The notes: generated by a model not told the origin, from the sequence alone. A DNA stretch of 64,000 nt from Dromaius novaehollandiae (GCF_036370855.1 NC_088101.1:67703559-67767558), one strand, 5' to 3'; shown: positions 37,501 through 47,700, counted from the first letter of the stretch. Numbers and translations: made by a program.

Positions 37501-38132
37501 AAAGCTGAAAAAAGCTTAATTTGAAACATCGGAAACAAAGTTCATCTGAAATACGAAAAGCTGGTTTCAAGTGCAGAGAAATTACCAAGTACAGGAAAGT
37601 AACCAGATACAGACATACAATCACTGCAACATCTACTTTTCATTCATTTTCACCTCCAAATCTCCCCCACACCCTCCTTTTCCCAGGGGACACCCTAGGG
37701 GAGAGAAGGAGCGGGGCGGGGGGGGGGGGGGGGGGCGCTTAAAGCTTTCCCCAGGAAGGGCGAAAAGACAAAGCGGCTTGTTTTAGGAACTGTGTGAACG
37801 GGCGAGGTCTTAGGAGGACAGTCTTAACATTCACGGCGAAATCCTTTATTCCCAGAGGGAGACACTATCAACACAGCTCCGGACACCAGTCAGCGAGCCC
37901 CCCGCCGCCACTGCCGGGGAGGCCCCGGTGCCCCGCGGGGCCGGGCCGGGCCGGGCCGGGGGAGGGGACGGACCGCGCCGGGGGAGCGGGGAAGGGAGGC
38001 AGGGTCTGGGGGCAGCGCCGGGCCGGGGCTTACCCGGGCCTGTCGCTCCAGCTGGGAGTGGAGGCTGGAGCCCTGCAGCCGCTGCACGATCCGCGCGATG
38101 GTGAGCGACAGCCCGCTCTCCGGGTCCACCAT
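1158..38132 (-). CDS. TBC1D19: TBC1D19, TBC1 domain family member 19 (5' part, 13 coding exons, 318 residues; 3' end off window)
   Basis: Thirteen exons on the minus strand join in frame without a stop into residues 1-318. The human protein, as I remember it, has 526 residues and matches essentially end to end over the same 318, with no indel. The first half (about 1-234) is the helical N-terminal region. The TBC (Rab-GAP) domain begins near residue 249 (motif VRQGCPTALRADLW, with RxxxW at R257-W261) and continues off the left edge. TBC proteins normally stimulate GTP hydrolysis by Rab GTPases in membrane traffic, but the usual arginine finger is absent here: IYKDVKLT at 295-302 has leucine at 301. 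The Rab partner is unknown to me. The start ATG (38130-38132) aligns with the human start and has G at -3 and G at +4. The gene is divergent from CCKAR and starts in a CpG island. The remaining roughly 208 residues, including the glutamine-finger motif, lie beyond base 1. Confidence 0.97.
1221..1623 (-). other. TBC1D19: TBC1D19 intron 12
   Basis: A 403-bp intron. It is ordinary AT-rich sequence apart from one AC dinucleotide microsatellite. Confidence 0.9.
1540..1573. repeat. (AC)17 microsatellite
   Basis: A pure run of about 17 AC units inside TBC1D19 intron 12, about 50 bp before the exon 12 donor in gene orientation terms. Likely length-polymorphic. Confidence 0.95.
1624..1698 (-). CDS. 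TBC1D19: TBC1D19 coding exon 12
   Basis: 75 nt, phase 0, residues 273-297: DILYYEQLKSNVIQHDLLVD then SLIYK. Human has DVLYYEQLKTNVIQHDLLVD. The acceptor is TTTTAG|GAT and the donor AAA|GTAAGT. The last residues IYK begin the degenerate catalytic motif completed in exon 13. Confidence 0.96.
1699..11571 (-). other. TBC1D19: TBC1D19 intron 11
   Basis: The largest intron, about 9.9 kb, separating the first TBC exon from exon 12. It is AT-rich with no exon-like conserved coding. It contains a T19 run (3147-3165) and a GC-richer patch around 5040-5310 of unknown origin. The open frames in it look random: none resembles a known protein to me. Confidence 0.85.
3147..3165. repeat. T19 homopolymer
   Basis: An uninterrupted run of 19 T on the plus strand in intron 11 (poly-A on the gene's sense strand). 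No retroposed gene was recognised beside it. Confidence 0.9.
11572..11684 (-). CDS. TBC1D19: TBC1D19 coding exon 11 (start of the TBC domain)
   Basis: 113 nt encoding residues 235-272. It contains QQYVRQGCPTALRADLWALI, the typical first helix of a TBC domain, with motif RxxxW (R257-W261). Human differs only by I for V, E for D and S for N in the exon. The acceptor is TTACAG|TTT and the donor GAG|GTAAGG. Confidence 0.97.
11685..13759 (-). other. TBC1D19: TBC1D19 intron 10
   Basis: About 2.1 kb of AT-rich intron. Open frames around 12575-13395 on both strands show no family resemblance and no splice-site context. Nothing else seen. Confidence 0.85.
13760..13798 (-). CDS. TBC1D19: TBC1D19 coding exon 10 (39-nt exon)
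   Basis: A very short exon encoding (E)FFENEHVRVGQK plus one base of the next valine codon. Human has ELFENEHVRIGQK. The acceptor is TTCTAG|AAT and the donor AAAG|GTATGG. Its length is a multiple of 3, so skipping would keep the frame and delete 13 residues. Confidence 0.94.
13799..14600 (-). other. TBC1D19: TBC1D19 intron 9
   Basis: About 0.8 kb, very AT-rich. It begins at the weak donor of exon 9. No repeat or RNA gene seen. Confidence 0.88.
14601..14673 (-). CDS. TBC1D19: TBC1D19 coding exon 9
   Basis: 73 nt encoding KEDFSELGLNIGQLGIDDSA then QVPP, ending in a split glutamate codon. Human has KECFVELGLNIGQLGIDDST. The acceptor is TTTCAG|AAA. The donor CTG|GTTAGC is weak. Confidence 0.94.
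14674..15661 (-). other. TBC1D19: TBC1D19 intron 8
   Basis: About 1 kb, AT-rich, with a purine tract (A-rich with G) at about 15130-15163. No exon or mobile element seen. Confidence 0.88.
15662..15772 (-). CDS. TBC1D19: TBC1D19 coding exon 8
   Basis: 111 nt, phase 0 at both ends. It encodes VLMNLRNPNYENGEQPSFRN followed by HLGLIQVPLKVKDIPEL. Human has NGDSLSFRT where this sequence has NGEQPSFRN, so this short stretch is the most variable in the exon. The acceptor is TTTAAG|GTA and the donor TTG|GTAAGT. Confidence 0.96.
15773..18944 (-). other. TBC1D19: TBC1D19 intron 7
   Basis: About 3.2 kb. Mostly AT-rich. A stretch at about 17820-18130 is less AT-rich and contains a close direct repeat of GAGTGCACCT; it may be an old repeat remnant but I cannot assign it. 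Open frames near 18503-18790 are unsupported. Confidence 0.82.
18945..18991 (-). CDS. TBC1D19: TBC1D19 coding exon 7
   Basis: 47 nt encoding (D)LSLFRPVYAPKDFLE, identical to the human segment as recalled. The acceptor is TTTCAG|ATC and the donor GAG|GTAAGT is near-ideal. It ends in phase 0. Confidence 0.96.
19362..19366. repeat. Target-site duplication, left copy (GGGAG)
   Basis: Five bases immediately before the LTR's TG, repeated exactly after its terminal CA. Confidence 0.88.
19367..19388. repeat. 22-bp perfect palindrome at the LTR 5' terminus
   Basis: TGTAGAGAACC is followed immediately by its exact reverse complement, with no spacer. It coincides with the first 22 bases of U3, where integrase recognises the end. 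Confidence 0.95.
19481..19502. repeat. Inverted repeat in LTR U3 (10-bp arms, 2-nt spacer)
   Basis: ACCTCGTGCA, spacer CC, then TGCACGAGGT. It overlaps a second small inverted repeat, GAGGT-AAACA-ACCTC, at 19471-19485. Confidence 0.93.
19696..19702 (+). promoter_or_regulatory. TATA box of the LTR promoter
   Basis: TATAAAA in a GC-rich context; transcription would start about 25-30 bp downstream. Transcripts would run antisense to TBC1D19. Confidence 0.75.
19868..19930 (+). repeat. CT-rich microsatellite within LTR R region
   Basis: Imperfect TATC/CT/CTCG repeats, followed by further pyrimidine-rich sequence to about 19955. It lies between the presumed cap site and the poly(A) signal. Confidence 0.85.
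20005..20010 (+). terminator. LTR poly(A) signal AATAAA
   Basis: Canonical hexamer followed by a GT-rich stretch (GTGGTTGGCTGGTGTC), as expected for a cleavage/polyadenylation site at the R/U5 border. Confidence 0.78.
20131..20135. repeat. Target-site duplication, right copy (GGGAG)
   Basis: Exact copy of 19362-19366 immediately after the LTR's terminal ACA. Host-like AT-rich sequence resumes here. Confidence 0.88.
20655..20718 (-). CDS. TBC1D19: TBC1D19 coding exon 6
   Basis: 64 nt encoding RPVGEQKELLNKWNEMGTDE and P, with a split aspartate codon (phase 1). Identical to human from memory. The acceptor is TTTCAG|AGG and the donor CAG|GTAAGG. The solo LTR lies about 525 bp downstream (in gene order) in intron 6. 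Confidence 0.96.
20719..21688 (-). other. TBC1D19: TBC1D19 intron 5
   Basis: Just under 1 kb of AT-rich intron. Nothing recognisable. Confidence 0.88.
21689..21763 (-). CDS. TBC1D19: TBC1D19 coding exon 5
   Basis: 75 nt, phase 0 at both ends, encoding GSWEKRILKSLNSMCTELSI and then PLAQK. This is human-identical except Q for R near the end. The acceptor is TTTCAG|GGA and the donor AAG|GTAATA. Confidence 0.96.
23111..23633 (+). mobile_element. Possible degenerate LTR-like element
   Basis: Within AT-rich intron, bases 23330-23660 are clearly GC-richer. They contain, in LTR order, TATA-like sequences (about 23440 and 23512), AATAAA at about 23555, then a short G/C-rich tail ending CCAGACA. A candidate 4-bp duplication ACAG flanks the proposed TG start (23111) and CA end (23633). 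The ends share only weak inverted similarity, so the boundaries are tentative. An A18 run inside (23251-23268) is not typical of U3. It could instead be unrelated low-copy sequence. Confidence 0.25.
23251..23268. repeat. A18 homopolymer
   Basis: Uninterrupted run of 18 A followed by an AG-rich tract to about 23286. Confidence 0.92.
27471..27546 (-). CDS. TBC1D19: TBC1D19 coding exon 4
   Basis: 76 nt encoding FPSPCHPAAPPEHMKEPLAY and then MRKAQ. Human has FPLPSHPAAPPEHLKEPLVY at this place. The acceptor is TTTAAG|GTT. The donor CAG|GTTGGT is weak, with T at +3. Skipping this exon would shift the frame. Confidence 0.95.
27547..29361 (-). other. TBC1D19: TBC1D19 intron 3
   Basis: About 1.8 kb, AT-rich. 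Nothing recognisable. Confidence 0.88.
29362..29407 (-). CDS. TBC1D19: TBC1D19 coding exon 3
   Basis: 46 nt encoding (G)WEKKLQNAVYSELN(V). It is almost identical to the human segment GWEKKLQNAVYSELSV. The acceptor is AACAG|GTT and the donor AATGT|GTGAGT. It ends in phase 2, completed by the first G of exon 4. Confidence 0.95.
29408..30220 (-). other. TBC1D19: TBC1D19 intron 2
   Basis: About 0.8 kb, AT-rich. It begins at the weak GTTTGT donor of exon 2. Nothing else seen. Confidence 0.88.
30221..30293 (-). CDS. TBC1D19: TBC1D19 coding exon 2
   Basis: 73 nt encoding VSLHKPEIKLESLKEDIK... and ending in a split glycine codon (phase 1). It aligns with human ASLQRPEIKLESLKEDIK. The acceptor is TATTAG|GTT. 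The donor CAG|GTTTGT is weak, with T at +3. Confidence 0.95.
34859..34881. repeat. T23 homopolymer
   Basis: Uninterrupted run of 23 T on the plus strand in TBC1D19 intron 1. Confidence 0.92.
37718..37735 (+). repeat. G18 homopolymer in the CpG island
   Basis: Eighteen consecutive G on the plus strand, i.e. C18 in the sense strand of TBC1D19 intron 1. It lies about 300 bp downstream of exon 1. The length may be affected by assembly or polymerase slippage. Confidence 0.85.
37941..37960. repeat. (CCGGG)4 tandem repeat
   Basis: Four exact CCGGG units, about 75 bp into TBC1D19 intron 1, embedded in a longer GC-only stretch. Confidence 0.9.
38034..38132 (-). CDS. TBC1D19: TBC1D19 coding exon 1
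   Basis: Encodes residues 1-33, MVDPESGLSLTI through LERQAR, matching human MLQEESDLSLII...LERQAW. The donor CGG|GTAAGC at 38033-38032 is strong and phase 0. No in-frame ATG precedes the chosen start; the codon six triplets upstream is GTG. The exon lies in the CpG island. Confidence 0.95.
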
Positions 38133-38730
38133 CGCCGCGCCGCGACCCACGCCTGCCCGGACCGCCTTCGCTGCGGCACCCCCGTGGGGCCGTTACCAGG
38201 CAACAGCGGGAGCGGGGGGCGGCCCGCGCGAAGGCTTCCGGGCGGAAACGCGGCCCTCACAGCGGAGTTCCTACCCGCGCCCGCTTCCAGCCCGGGGGCG
38301 GCATCTTGCTGCGCTGCTGTGCCGCTTGGGCCGGTGGTGGCAGGGCTGCGCGCCCGTTTCGGTGCGGTCAACCAGATTAGGTTAAAATAAAGCCTCCAGC
38401 CCTGGGTTAGGCTAACTTACTGGAGCCTGTGTGGGCACCCACTCGCTGGTGCCTGCCGGTGAAGGAGGCCAGAGGGCCGCTGAGCAGCTGCTCGCCAGGG
38501 CGGTGGGCGTCCCAGCCAGCGGCTGGCCCGCTTCAGTCTGGCGCCCTAAGGCAGAGCTTCATGGCACTCGAGCGGGTTTTACCTGCGTGCACTCAGCGTG
38601 GCGAGCCGTTGACTCGGGCTCCAGACCCAACGCCAGCAGAGCTCTCCTCCCACCCGGTGGCTGGGCCGCCCCGCGTGCGCCCGTCCACTCAGGCCTCTGG
38701 GGAGAGCGGTGCTGACCGCTCCACGTAGCC

Positions 38731-41700
38731 ACATTCTCATTTGGTGATCTCATTAACTAAGCCCAAATACTTATTTGGAAAAGCCCAGAACCATTAATTA
38801 GTAATCTGAGGAATTTAACATAGAATAGCTGATCGTTGGCCCCCAAAGCCAAGCATTAATTTTCAGCTCTGAGGATCACCTCTCTAAACCTCTCTAAAGC
38901 ATTTTTCAACATTTCTGAAATGTCAGGTCGTAACTGTTTGGTTGCTGTGAGCTCTGCAAGTGGCTGATGCAGAAGTGAGGAAATGAAGACTGATGTCTTC
39001 ATTACCTTGCTAGAAAAAATAGCTGTAGATATAATAGATATCAAAAATGCAATGCCCAGAACTCACCTCTCTGCAACCTCTTTCGACCTATATGTAAGCA
39101 TTTCTGTATAAAATGGAGTTTGAAGGAGAATAGAAGTAGAGGATCAGAGCTAAAAATTCTTTAACCAAACGTAGAGAAACCTTAAAAAATTGCTTGTGCT
39201 AAATCTAGACTCTGAGGAGAGCTGTTTCCTTAATTCATGGCAAGCAGAGACAAATCAAATGCCCAGTTGTCTATCAATGCCTTGAACAGCTGATCTGGTT
39301 TACACCAAGTTTTCTGTCACTGCTATATTTAAATGCATATATGAAGTTAACTACTAACTGGCATTAATTTTTCTGCATAATCTTTTCAGTTAGAGCTCAT
39401 ATTTTATAATCCTCAGGGATATGTAAAACAGTGTGTATGAAACAACTCCTCATGAAGTTAGCAAGGAATGAAGAGAAAATCCGGTTCCAAGCTGTTTCCC
39501 TGGGAGTGGACTGTGTGTGGGAAAAGAATGTTTAAACTGCTGGTGGCAACAGTGAGCACACATGCTTTTCTCTTTGTATTGGGTGTTAATGAAATATTTT
39601 GCTGTGTTCCCAACTAAACAAGCATATAAAGCGTAATAGCTTTGTGTACTAGCTCATATCAAAATTCTGCAAAGAGTTCACATGGAGGCAGTACAGCCCA
39701 TTTTTTGGTGAGGAGTGTCATTTGTTCTTGTAAGAACTTTCTCTTTTAAGATTGTCGCATGCAGCAAACCATGCTGTGCCGCCAAACTCCACAGCTCAGT
39801 ACCTCTAAGTCTGGTGTTTAACACTGCAGCTTGCAAGTGTGAGAGGAAGCGCGCCGCAGTCCTCAGCAGCATTTTCTTCTCCAGGGTTTGGGAAACTGTG
39901 GACTGTCACATGTGAAAGGACATGTAGGGAATGCTGATGCAGAAAATAGAGGAGGCACTGCAATGTTACATTGAGTGTCACTTAGCAGAAGTGTTTGATA
40001 TGTAGGGGCTCTGAGATTGGTACATTGGTACCAGTAGCACAGCACCAGGCCTGGCCCCCATCCCATTCTGCGAGCTGCAGGCGCCAGATGCAGCTAGACG
40101 GCAGGGTTGTCCAACAAGGCAGAAGCCGTGGTGCTCGGCTGGTCAAAAGTGTGAATACAGCCCTGCTTCTGGGGGGTTTGGGAGAGGAATACATTGCATG
40201 AGTTTTATGAGCAATGCATAAGACTTTACAGGTCTGCAAAAACTGTCCTTGTCTCCTCTAGGTCATCAAAACAGAAGAAAAAACTGATGCCAGCTGCAGA
40301 TGAGTATTTTGCTACCTCCACTACAAATCCACTACAGTTGTCTACCTCCACTCCAAATCTGTGCTTGTTTGTTACCTTCTTCACTTGCACGTCTGTCACT
40401 TCTTTCATTCCCTGTTTTCCAGGCTATTTCCAGTCTGTTTTCCTTCTTCCCATGCACTAGGTTTTTCTCCTGTCAGTCGTGTCTCTAATACAACTAATAT
40501 TTCTTGTAAATGCCAATCAAAGCTAAAAAGCAAGGGGATAAAAAGAGATAATCTTTACCGTATCTCATTCAGTGCCTTGGACTGCTATTTGTGTATCCTT
40601 ACCATACCTAGTTAAGAAATTTAAGGCTTAAGTGCATGCCTCTTTTCTGTTTCCTTACAAGGAGCTTACCACATTGCAGCATGTGAAATGTAGGGTCATC
40701 GTTAAAGAATATCACTTAAAGAAATGCACTTCTGCGTTGGCAGAATTCCCAATGTGAATGGCATTTTCTTTAGCCTTTCCCCTTTGGATCACATAAGTAG
40801 TTTAATTTTGTAAATGTGATAAGTCTTTGGCAATTACTGCTTTTTCACTGTGATTTACTTTTAAATTGCAAGTAAGCAACTGAAGTACAGTCAACATAGC
40901 ATGGGTTTATGACATCCAGTACCACATACCAGAGGTAGCTTGCTGGGTTTGGCAGAAGATCAAGTCTAGGTGTCTTTGCTTTTCTCTTTTTTTTGGTGGT
41001 CTTTCTCTCTCTTCATCTCTATCTCGTCCCCCTGAACACTTTCGCTCTTCCCCACCCTTTCCTCACTTCCGTTTGTGCTTGCAGTGCTCTCGAATGTTAT
41101 ACCTTTCTTTACTATGTTTTGTATCAAGATACTGCTGTTAGTTATAACCGATGCTGGTTATAACAGTGGTATCCCAACTGTCTTGTATTTATCTGCCACT
41201 GCAGGTCTGGAAAGAATCAAGAATTTGGCAAGGGAAAGTAAAAATTACATAGTCAGTATCTGATACATTTCACCGGTAGGCTCTCCCTCCACCCCTCTTT
41301 CCTTTTGTGCGTTTCAGGTTGAGAAAAGGAGAGGCTATGAAGCCACAGATAATTCATACTGTCATTTTTAAGGCCATAGGAGACAAAATGCATTTTAATG
41401 CTTCCAAATGATTCTGGAGATCAGTTTATTTCCTGGAATGTAAAAGGAGCCAATAAAAAGCAAATGTATCCGAAGGAAGCATTAGGTGCCTGAAAGCTTG
41501 TCTTTTTCCCCATAGCTGCACTAAAAAACAGGGCTATCTGTAGGTAACACCAAAAAGGGCAGTTGCCTTGTGTAACATAATAGCAGGTGAAGGAGATCAA
41601 AAAAACTAACAAAATTATTTTTAATAGGTAGTTCACATGGCTCTTCTGTGATCACTAAGCTAAGGAGTACAAGAGATTTGCCACATACTCTTAGAGCGTT

Positions 41701-44700
41701 GCTCAGAAGTTTCTTTGGGAATTAGATATGTCTTGTTTCTTGTGACGCGAAGACATGCCTCTTCCCTGCTAGCAGAAATTCACTTGTGAAATGAAGTCCT
41801 AGGTTGAAATAGGGGCTCCCCGGATTTCTCCTCCAAGAAGGCTCTGTCAGAGAGGCACATATTCAGTCCTTTGCTCAGTGTGCTCATTCTTCCCACTAAA
41901 CTAAAGTAAATTAAACTTTAATCTCAGTTGTGGCCCGGTCCTGCAAAATCACCTTTATCACATCCACTAGTTTACTTGTGCGATCAGAACCATGATATAT
42001 TGTTTGCAGTTGATAACATAGAAGTTTAACAAGAAATACAAATAGAAGAAAAGGATATTTCTGTCAGTGTCTCGCCCTCATCAATTCTCAGCTTTATTCA
42101 AACCGCCGCCCAAAAAGTGACAGTGTATTTTGATAAGTTTCAATACTTTATTTAGAATAACCAGTTCCTGTGGGGTAATGAGATTTTTTTGCTCTAATAC
42201 CACTGATGCAATCTGAAGAATGTAGGAAGCTTAGATAATGTAGCTTCACTTATCAGGGCAGAAAACATCTCTTATTGCAGACTATTGTTCATGAAAAGTA
42301 ATATATTTTATCTAATAGATGGCTGAACTTGAGAGCTAGGCTTCACTACCAGTGATGCCAAGGATCATCAGTCTTGTTTTAGGAGTTTCGCATTGCTTCA
42401 GTTCTTCATTTTAGGTAATTTCCTACCAGACCTTGGCTTTACACAGGTATGAGCCTCCCTGGAGAAGATCATGTATCTCAGGTCATAATATCTGTTAGTG
42501 GTACTTTTTAATAGCATTGCTAAGTCATAACAACGAGTAACAACAATTGAGTCATCAGGCATGTAAAACAAATAACATGAACCAAGCTCCTAATTTTTCT
42601 ACTATTACTAGTTTTAGTCCATTTTTCATGTGTTTTATTATTAACCAAAGCAACATAGGTTCCTAGCAGCAATACTACGTATTTTCTGTTTTTAAAAGCC
42701 TCATGTGTATATTTATCATGCCTATTAAGAAATCCTTATGCAGTTCTAGGATTTCTTAGGGTACAAAAGAAATGAAGTCTATTGGTCTAGATCAATTTGG
42801 AAGAAAAACATATCCTGAATCACAAATACAGTTTCTGTACAGAGTAGTATAGTGTGTACTTTATATATGGCATACATTTTATATCTTAGTTTTAATCTGT
42901 ACTTTCACCTATCAGCAAGTCTCTCTGGAAATTTACACAATTATTGTACATATCTAAACTTTTTAAAAGTCATACTTTAACATCCGAAAAGCAACCATTT
43001 TCCCAGTATGCATAACCACTTCTGTTAAGGTTCTTAGGAGCTTTAAACAACCAGTCAGTAAGCAAGAAATTAACTAAAGAGAACTCCCTCCGGTGACTCT
43101 TAGTTGACATCTTAAGGTCAGAGTTTATTAGGATACAGATATACCAGGGTGAGATTCTGTATTGCCTTTTGGTTTCAGTGAGACTATGTAATATAAACAA
43201 AAACAGAACTTGGATTTTGTTCGTGACGGGAATTATTCCATGGAGTGGTGGAGTGGTGCAGTTCTATATCTAGTATTTTATTGTATCTAAAACTGATTCT
43301 ACTGAAATAACTTCTAGGTGCCATATCCTATTCATAGCAGTAGGGGAATTTTTCATCTATGGAAAATGTAATAAATGTTTTAAGGTAGTCTGTTACATCT
43401 TTGTTCACTGCCTGGAATATATATGACTTATTACAGAATCATGTCAGTATGCGTGGCAAGTCTTCAGCAACAGCAGGTCACCTGGAATACATTATTTAGT
43501 GTCTAAATCATAGCATTTCTCTCCTTAATCATTAAGAAGTAGAACTATAAACTTCACTGGAGACTTAGCAGAGTAAGGCTCCCTGTCATATCAATTTCAG
43601 GTATTTTTTATTCCTCTGATTAAGATTTGCTGACAATTAAAGAGGATCTATCCTTTTCCCAGAAAGATTATTTTTCATTATGAAAGATTAGTAGGCTGAT
43701 AGTCTCCTTTTTAAACTGTTTTCAAAGAGAAGAATAAGCCAAGAGGATACAGAAACTCTCATAGGGTTTTTATAATTCTTTCCCGATGGTTATATGCTTG
43801 GAAGATAACCAGATGCAGTAACTGTTAGAAGAAGCACTATAGTTTGGGCCACAGGGGTCCTCACTTCCATTACTAGGATTTTTCAGTTATCCTTTACCAT
43901 TAAAGCCAAACTTCATATTTGTTCTATTAAAAAGACAGCTAGAAATGTTAGTAAGATAAACTACAAAATGGAAAGACCGAATGAGCTGAACATAACAAGC
44001 AGAACCTTCTTGAGTTCCCCATAGTTTTTTCTCCACTGATGGTGCCTTTCTTTCCTTGTACGGAAAAAATGCTTTATACCTTTGAAAGGGAGCACAGGGC
44101 ACTGAATAAATATCTTAACCAACTATGGAATAGAATCTCATCTGATAGATCTCAGGCCATGGCAGAGGCCTAAAGAATTCTGTGTTGAAATATTTGATAA
44201 TTGTCCTGTATCAGTCCCAAAGAGATTAAGTCAAAATGTAAAACTGTGCTCTAATTAGTTTCTCTGCTTTTAGATACAGGAGTAGTTTATACAAAATACA
44301 TTTGCAGAAAATGCTTTCAAAGATTGAGTCTTAATGCTCTCTGTTACAAGAATTGATGTGTATAGATATGTCAATTTGTACCGCCAATTTCTTCTTAAAC
44401 AGCATTAATTCTATAAAGCCTTGAATACTTAGTAACTTCTCAGACCAAAAGTACAACTGTTTCTAACCATTTTACTTTGAATAATATTGTATATGACCTA
44501 CCACCTATGTTATGATCTGATTTTTTAGAATTGATCCAAATATTTCCTTCAGAATCCAAATTTAAATTTCCAGTGTTCGATATATAAAATCTTGTGAAGA
44601 AGATACTCTAGCACAACATGAATCAGTTAAACAGTTAATGAAATAAATAGTACTTTTCTCTTTATTTTTCCAGAGCATCCCAATTTGACTTCCAATAAAA

Positions 44701-47700
44701 GCTTTAATGAGCAATACTTTAGAATTAAGTGAAGACTTTTGGGGAGGTCTGTCTTTAGGAGGTATAAAATTTCAGCTGGCATTTCTGGTTTCCTTTAAAA
44801 ATGAAATTCTGACATTTCTGGCTTTCTTAACTGAAATCTAAATGTAATTCAAAGAGATAAGCTCACTGAAGGTTTATGGTTTGAGAAAGATTATACTTAT
44901 GGTACAATAAGGTTTAAAACCAGTCTGAGTGAGAGTAGAATCTGGAGGCATTCCGCTGGCATGTAACTTAGAACATTTACAATAACCTTTCCTTGCTTCC
45001 CACCACTTCAGCAGATGTTTTAAGAAAAGTTTATAAAAATAAAAAACTAATCATCACTGATCTTTCATCAAGGTGAAAAAATGTTATCAGAAATGTCTTT
45101 CCTGCTTCAGTTATTTCACTTTCCCACATTGCAGGATTGCAAAATGGATACGTTAGAATAAAGGGGAAACACTGAGACCAAATAAGGTATCCAAGTAGAG
45201 AAACAATAGCCATGGTTCATATTCATAATTGAACATATGATCTGTGACTGTTTTACACTGCTTTGTCTGTACAAAGCACGCTTAACACCAATGCAGTTGA
45301 CTACTGAAAGGCCCAAACCAAGAAGCGTGAAACTGCGAATATAACATACTGATTTCAGATACAAAATACAAAAATGTATTAAAAGAAACCATCCACATTT
45401 ATGGCAAATTTTCAAACATTTTAAAGGCAAAATTAACAGAATGTGCTATAACTTTTTCATATCTCATGATTACATCCCAAAGGTCCAGTTTCTCGTTTGG
45501 TTGACAGATCTGTAAGCCCATGGATATTTGGGAACCCTAAGTGGGGCTTATTGTAACAAAAAGTGGATGTAAAGAAGTCTGAACAGAATTTGTCCTTGGA
45601 CTTTGTTTCTCCCTTCTTTAGAGAGTTGAGTGTTCTCATTGGCACCTCTAGAACTGTTTTGTAATGTAAGCAAAGACTGAACAATGAAAATGAATTTAAA
45701 TCTTACATGCTTTCAGTCACATTAACTCCCTGCACAATGTAATATTGTATAAACATAGACAAATAGTCCAAACTAACTACAGCAATTGTTCCTCAGAGTG
45801 TGTTTTCTTTAGAATTATAGAGACAAAAAATATGACAAGTAATGCCAATAATATTATCTTCTAACAGCTCATCCGTAGTGAAACTCTGGAAATCATTTTC
45901 AGTGTTTCAGTATTTGAATAATATTTTGAAATGGCTCTGTGTGGAAGTAGTTTCAATATACTCCCAGGTCAGCTTAGGACAATAACTGAGGTAAATCAAA
46001 ACCTAACACTATGACTTGGAGTATTTTGGCATCACTCCAGGCTTGATCTGCCTCTCTCAGTTCCTCAAAAAGTTGTAATTGACAGCTGCTGTCAAAGTTG
46101 TCCCAAATACAAACCTAAATTGGCTAATTTAAAAATTAATATAAAAATTCCAAAAATAAAGACCTAGAACAGATCTTCAGCTGGTCTAAGTTGTCTTTGC
46201 TGAAGATCTCCCTGTACCTCAGCTTACTTAGTTAAATAATTAGTCCAAACTGTTGGCTAGCAGAGTTCTAGTTAACAAGAAAATACAGCCTGGAGATTGT
46301 CACAGTAAAAGAACAAGAGCCAAACACCACAATGCTTAACTGTGTACAACCGAATACTTAGCCATGATACTAACTTAAAAAGTTATTTTCATTCTAGGAG
46401 TCCGAGTGTTTGAATGGGGCTGTCCCATTATCACACCATCTGAATGCTCTTCCATGCAAAATCATGATAATGGAAAATAGTAAAATTCTAGTACACTTCA
46501 CATAACCTTCCACTTTGCTTTTTGTTAGATCAAAATCCTACTTGGGATAAGTTCTTTTAAGAACTTTTTAATGGTAGAAAGGTCTTCTGAAGGAGAGAGA
46601 TTTTGAAGTATCCCCTAACATAGTCAGATTCTTCTGAATTCTCTGGATAGCTATGTCATAACCAGATACTCTACTGAAAATACATTATTTTATGTTCTCT
46701 TATTCTTTACCCTCGCTTCATGGTCTGAATTGTTTGAGATGAATAAAGTTCATACCAAAAATTCAGTCTTTGATAAGAGATGTAGACAATTAGTTACTTT
46801 GATAACTAGGATCAAGACCTGGATCTGAAGGTCCTCTGAATTTTCTGCTGAAATGCTGATATAAATCTGAGAGAAGTACAGGCATGTATACAGTTAGACA
46901 ATTTTAAGTACATAACTGAAACAAGACCTGAAAAGGAAAATGAACTTTGATCTATTTGCTCATCTCCTATGTGACAAGGCTTAATTACATTTCCAAGGTT
47001 CCCATTCTCATATAGCCAATGTATTCTTCTCCAGAAAGCCACAATTCAGACATAGATCCTACGTGCAATAAGATCCAAAGTCTCCAAAGAATGTAAGAAG
47101 TTATGTGCCCATTTTTTGACTACCAAGTAACAAAGAATTCATCAAAATACATCCATTGGTATATTCAATTTCTTGTGCAGACAATTTATGTCAAATCAAA
47201 GGACTGCTGACCAGAGAAAGATTATGATTCTAACAAAAACTGAAGTTTTCAAGAATTGCTTTCATTGATGAAAGTAAGCTATAAGTGTATTTTTCAGTAT
47301 TTTCCTAATGGAGACAATACTTCTCTTGCTAATCTTAGCTTTGGTTCCCTTAAGCCAAGGATTATGTGATTCTTGGGAATTCAGGTGTCAATGAACAAAT
47401 TTAAATAGTATTGTTTCAAAGGTATTTATCATATCTTACAGAAATTGATATTCTTCCAGAACTTTAGATGTCATATAAGATGTCAAAAAAGTAACTTCTC
47501 TCCACCCTAAACTAAGACACTCTAAACTTTGAAAGCTTAACTGTGGCTTCAGACATGCTGGTGCCAGTTCATCTAATAAAATATCAGCTGACTTTCTCTA
47601 TTTCCATTTTCATTTCATAACATCTGTGCTGTGTCCTACTAACTGTACAGCCAGTCCCTTAATAATTTAGTAGGTCTCATGAAACTAACATCTCTTTTTC

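Larger units (their letters stand above)
30294..38033 (-). other. TBC1D19: TBC1D19 intron 1
   Basis: About 7.7 kb. Its promoter-proximal end is part of the CpG island and holds a G18 run and a (CCGGG)4 repeat. The rest is AT-rich, with a T23 run at 34859-34881. Open frames such as 32179-32496 (minus) show no recognisable family. Confidence 0.88.
37680..38730. promoter_or_regulatory. TBC1D19: CpG island / TBC1D19 promoter region
   Basis: A dense GC- and CpG-rich kilobase in otherwise AT-rich DNA, centred on TBC1D19 exon 1. No TATA box was seen upstream of the ATG, as is usual for broadly expressed CpG-island genes. An ETS-type site (CTTCCGG on the plus strand, 38235-38241) lies about 100 bp upstream of the start codon, next to an E2F-like GGCGGAAAC. 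The island extends about 600 bp beyond the ATG into the intergenic side, so a divergent non-coding transcript is possible. The open frames inside it (37794-38390, 38429-38728 and others) are explained by GC-richness lowering stop frequency. Confidence 0.88.

Noticed and set aside
37794..38390. 198-codon plus-strand open frame, and others, overlapping TBC1D19 exon 1
   Set aside because: It lies in a CpG island where stop codons are rare, runs antisense to a well-matched exon, and has a low-complexity Pro/Gly/Ala/Arg composition.
38429..38728. Open frames of 99 and 94 codons in the CpG-island shore
   Set aside because: Two frames overlap on the same strand, with no family resemblance and a composition set by GC content.
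41142..41165. Paired GTTATAAC palindromes
   Set aside because: Short AT-rich palindromes expected by chance in this composition.
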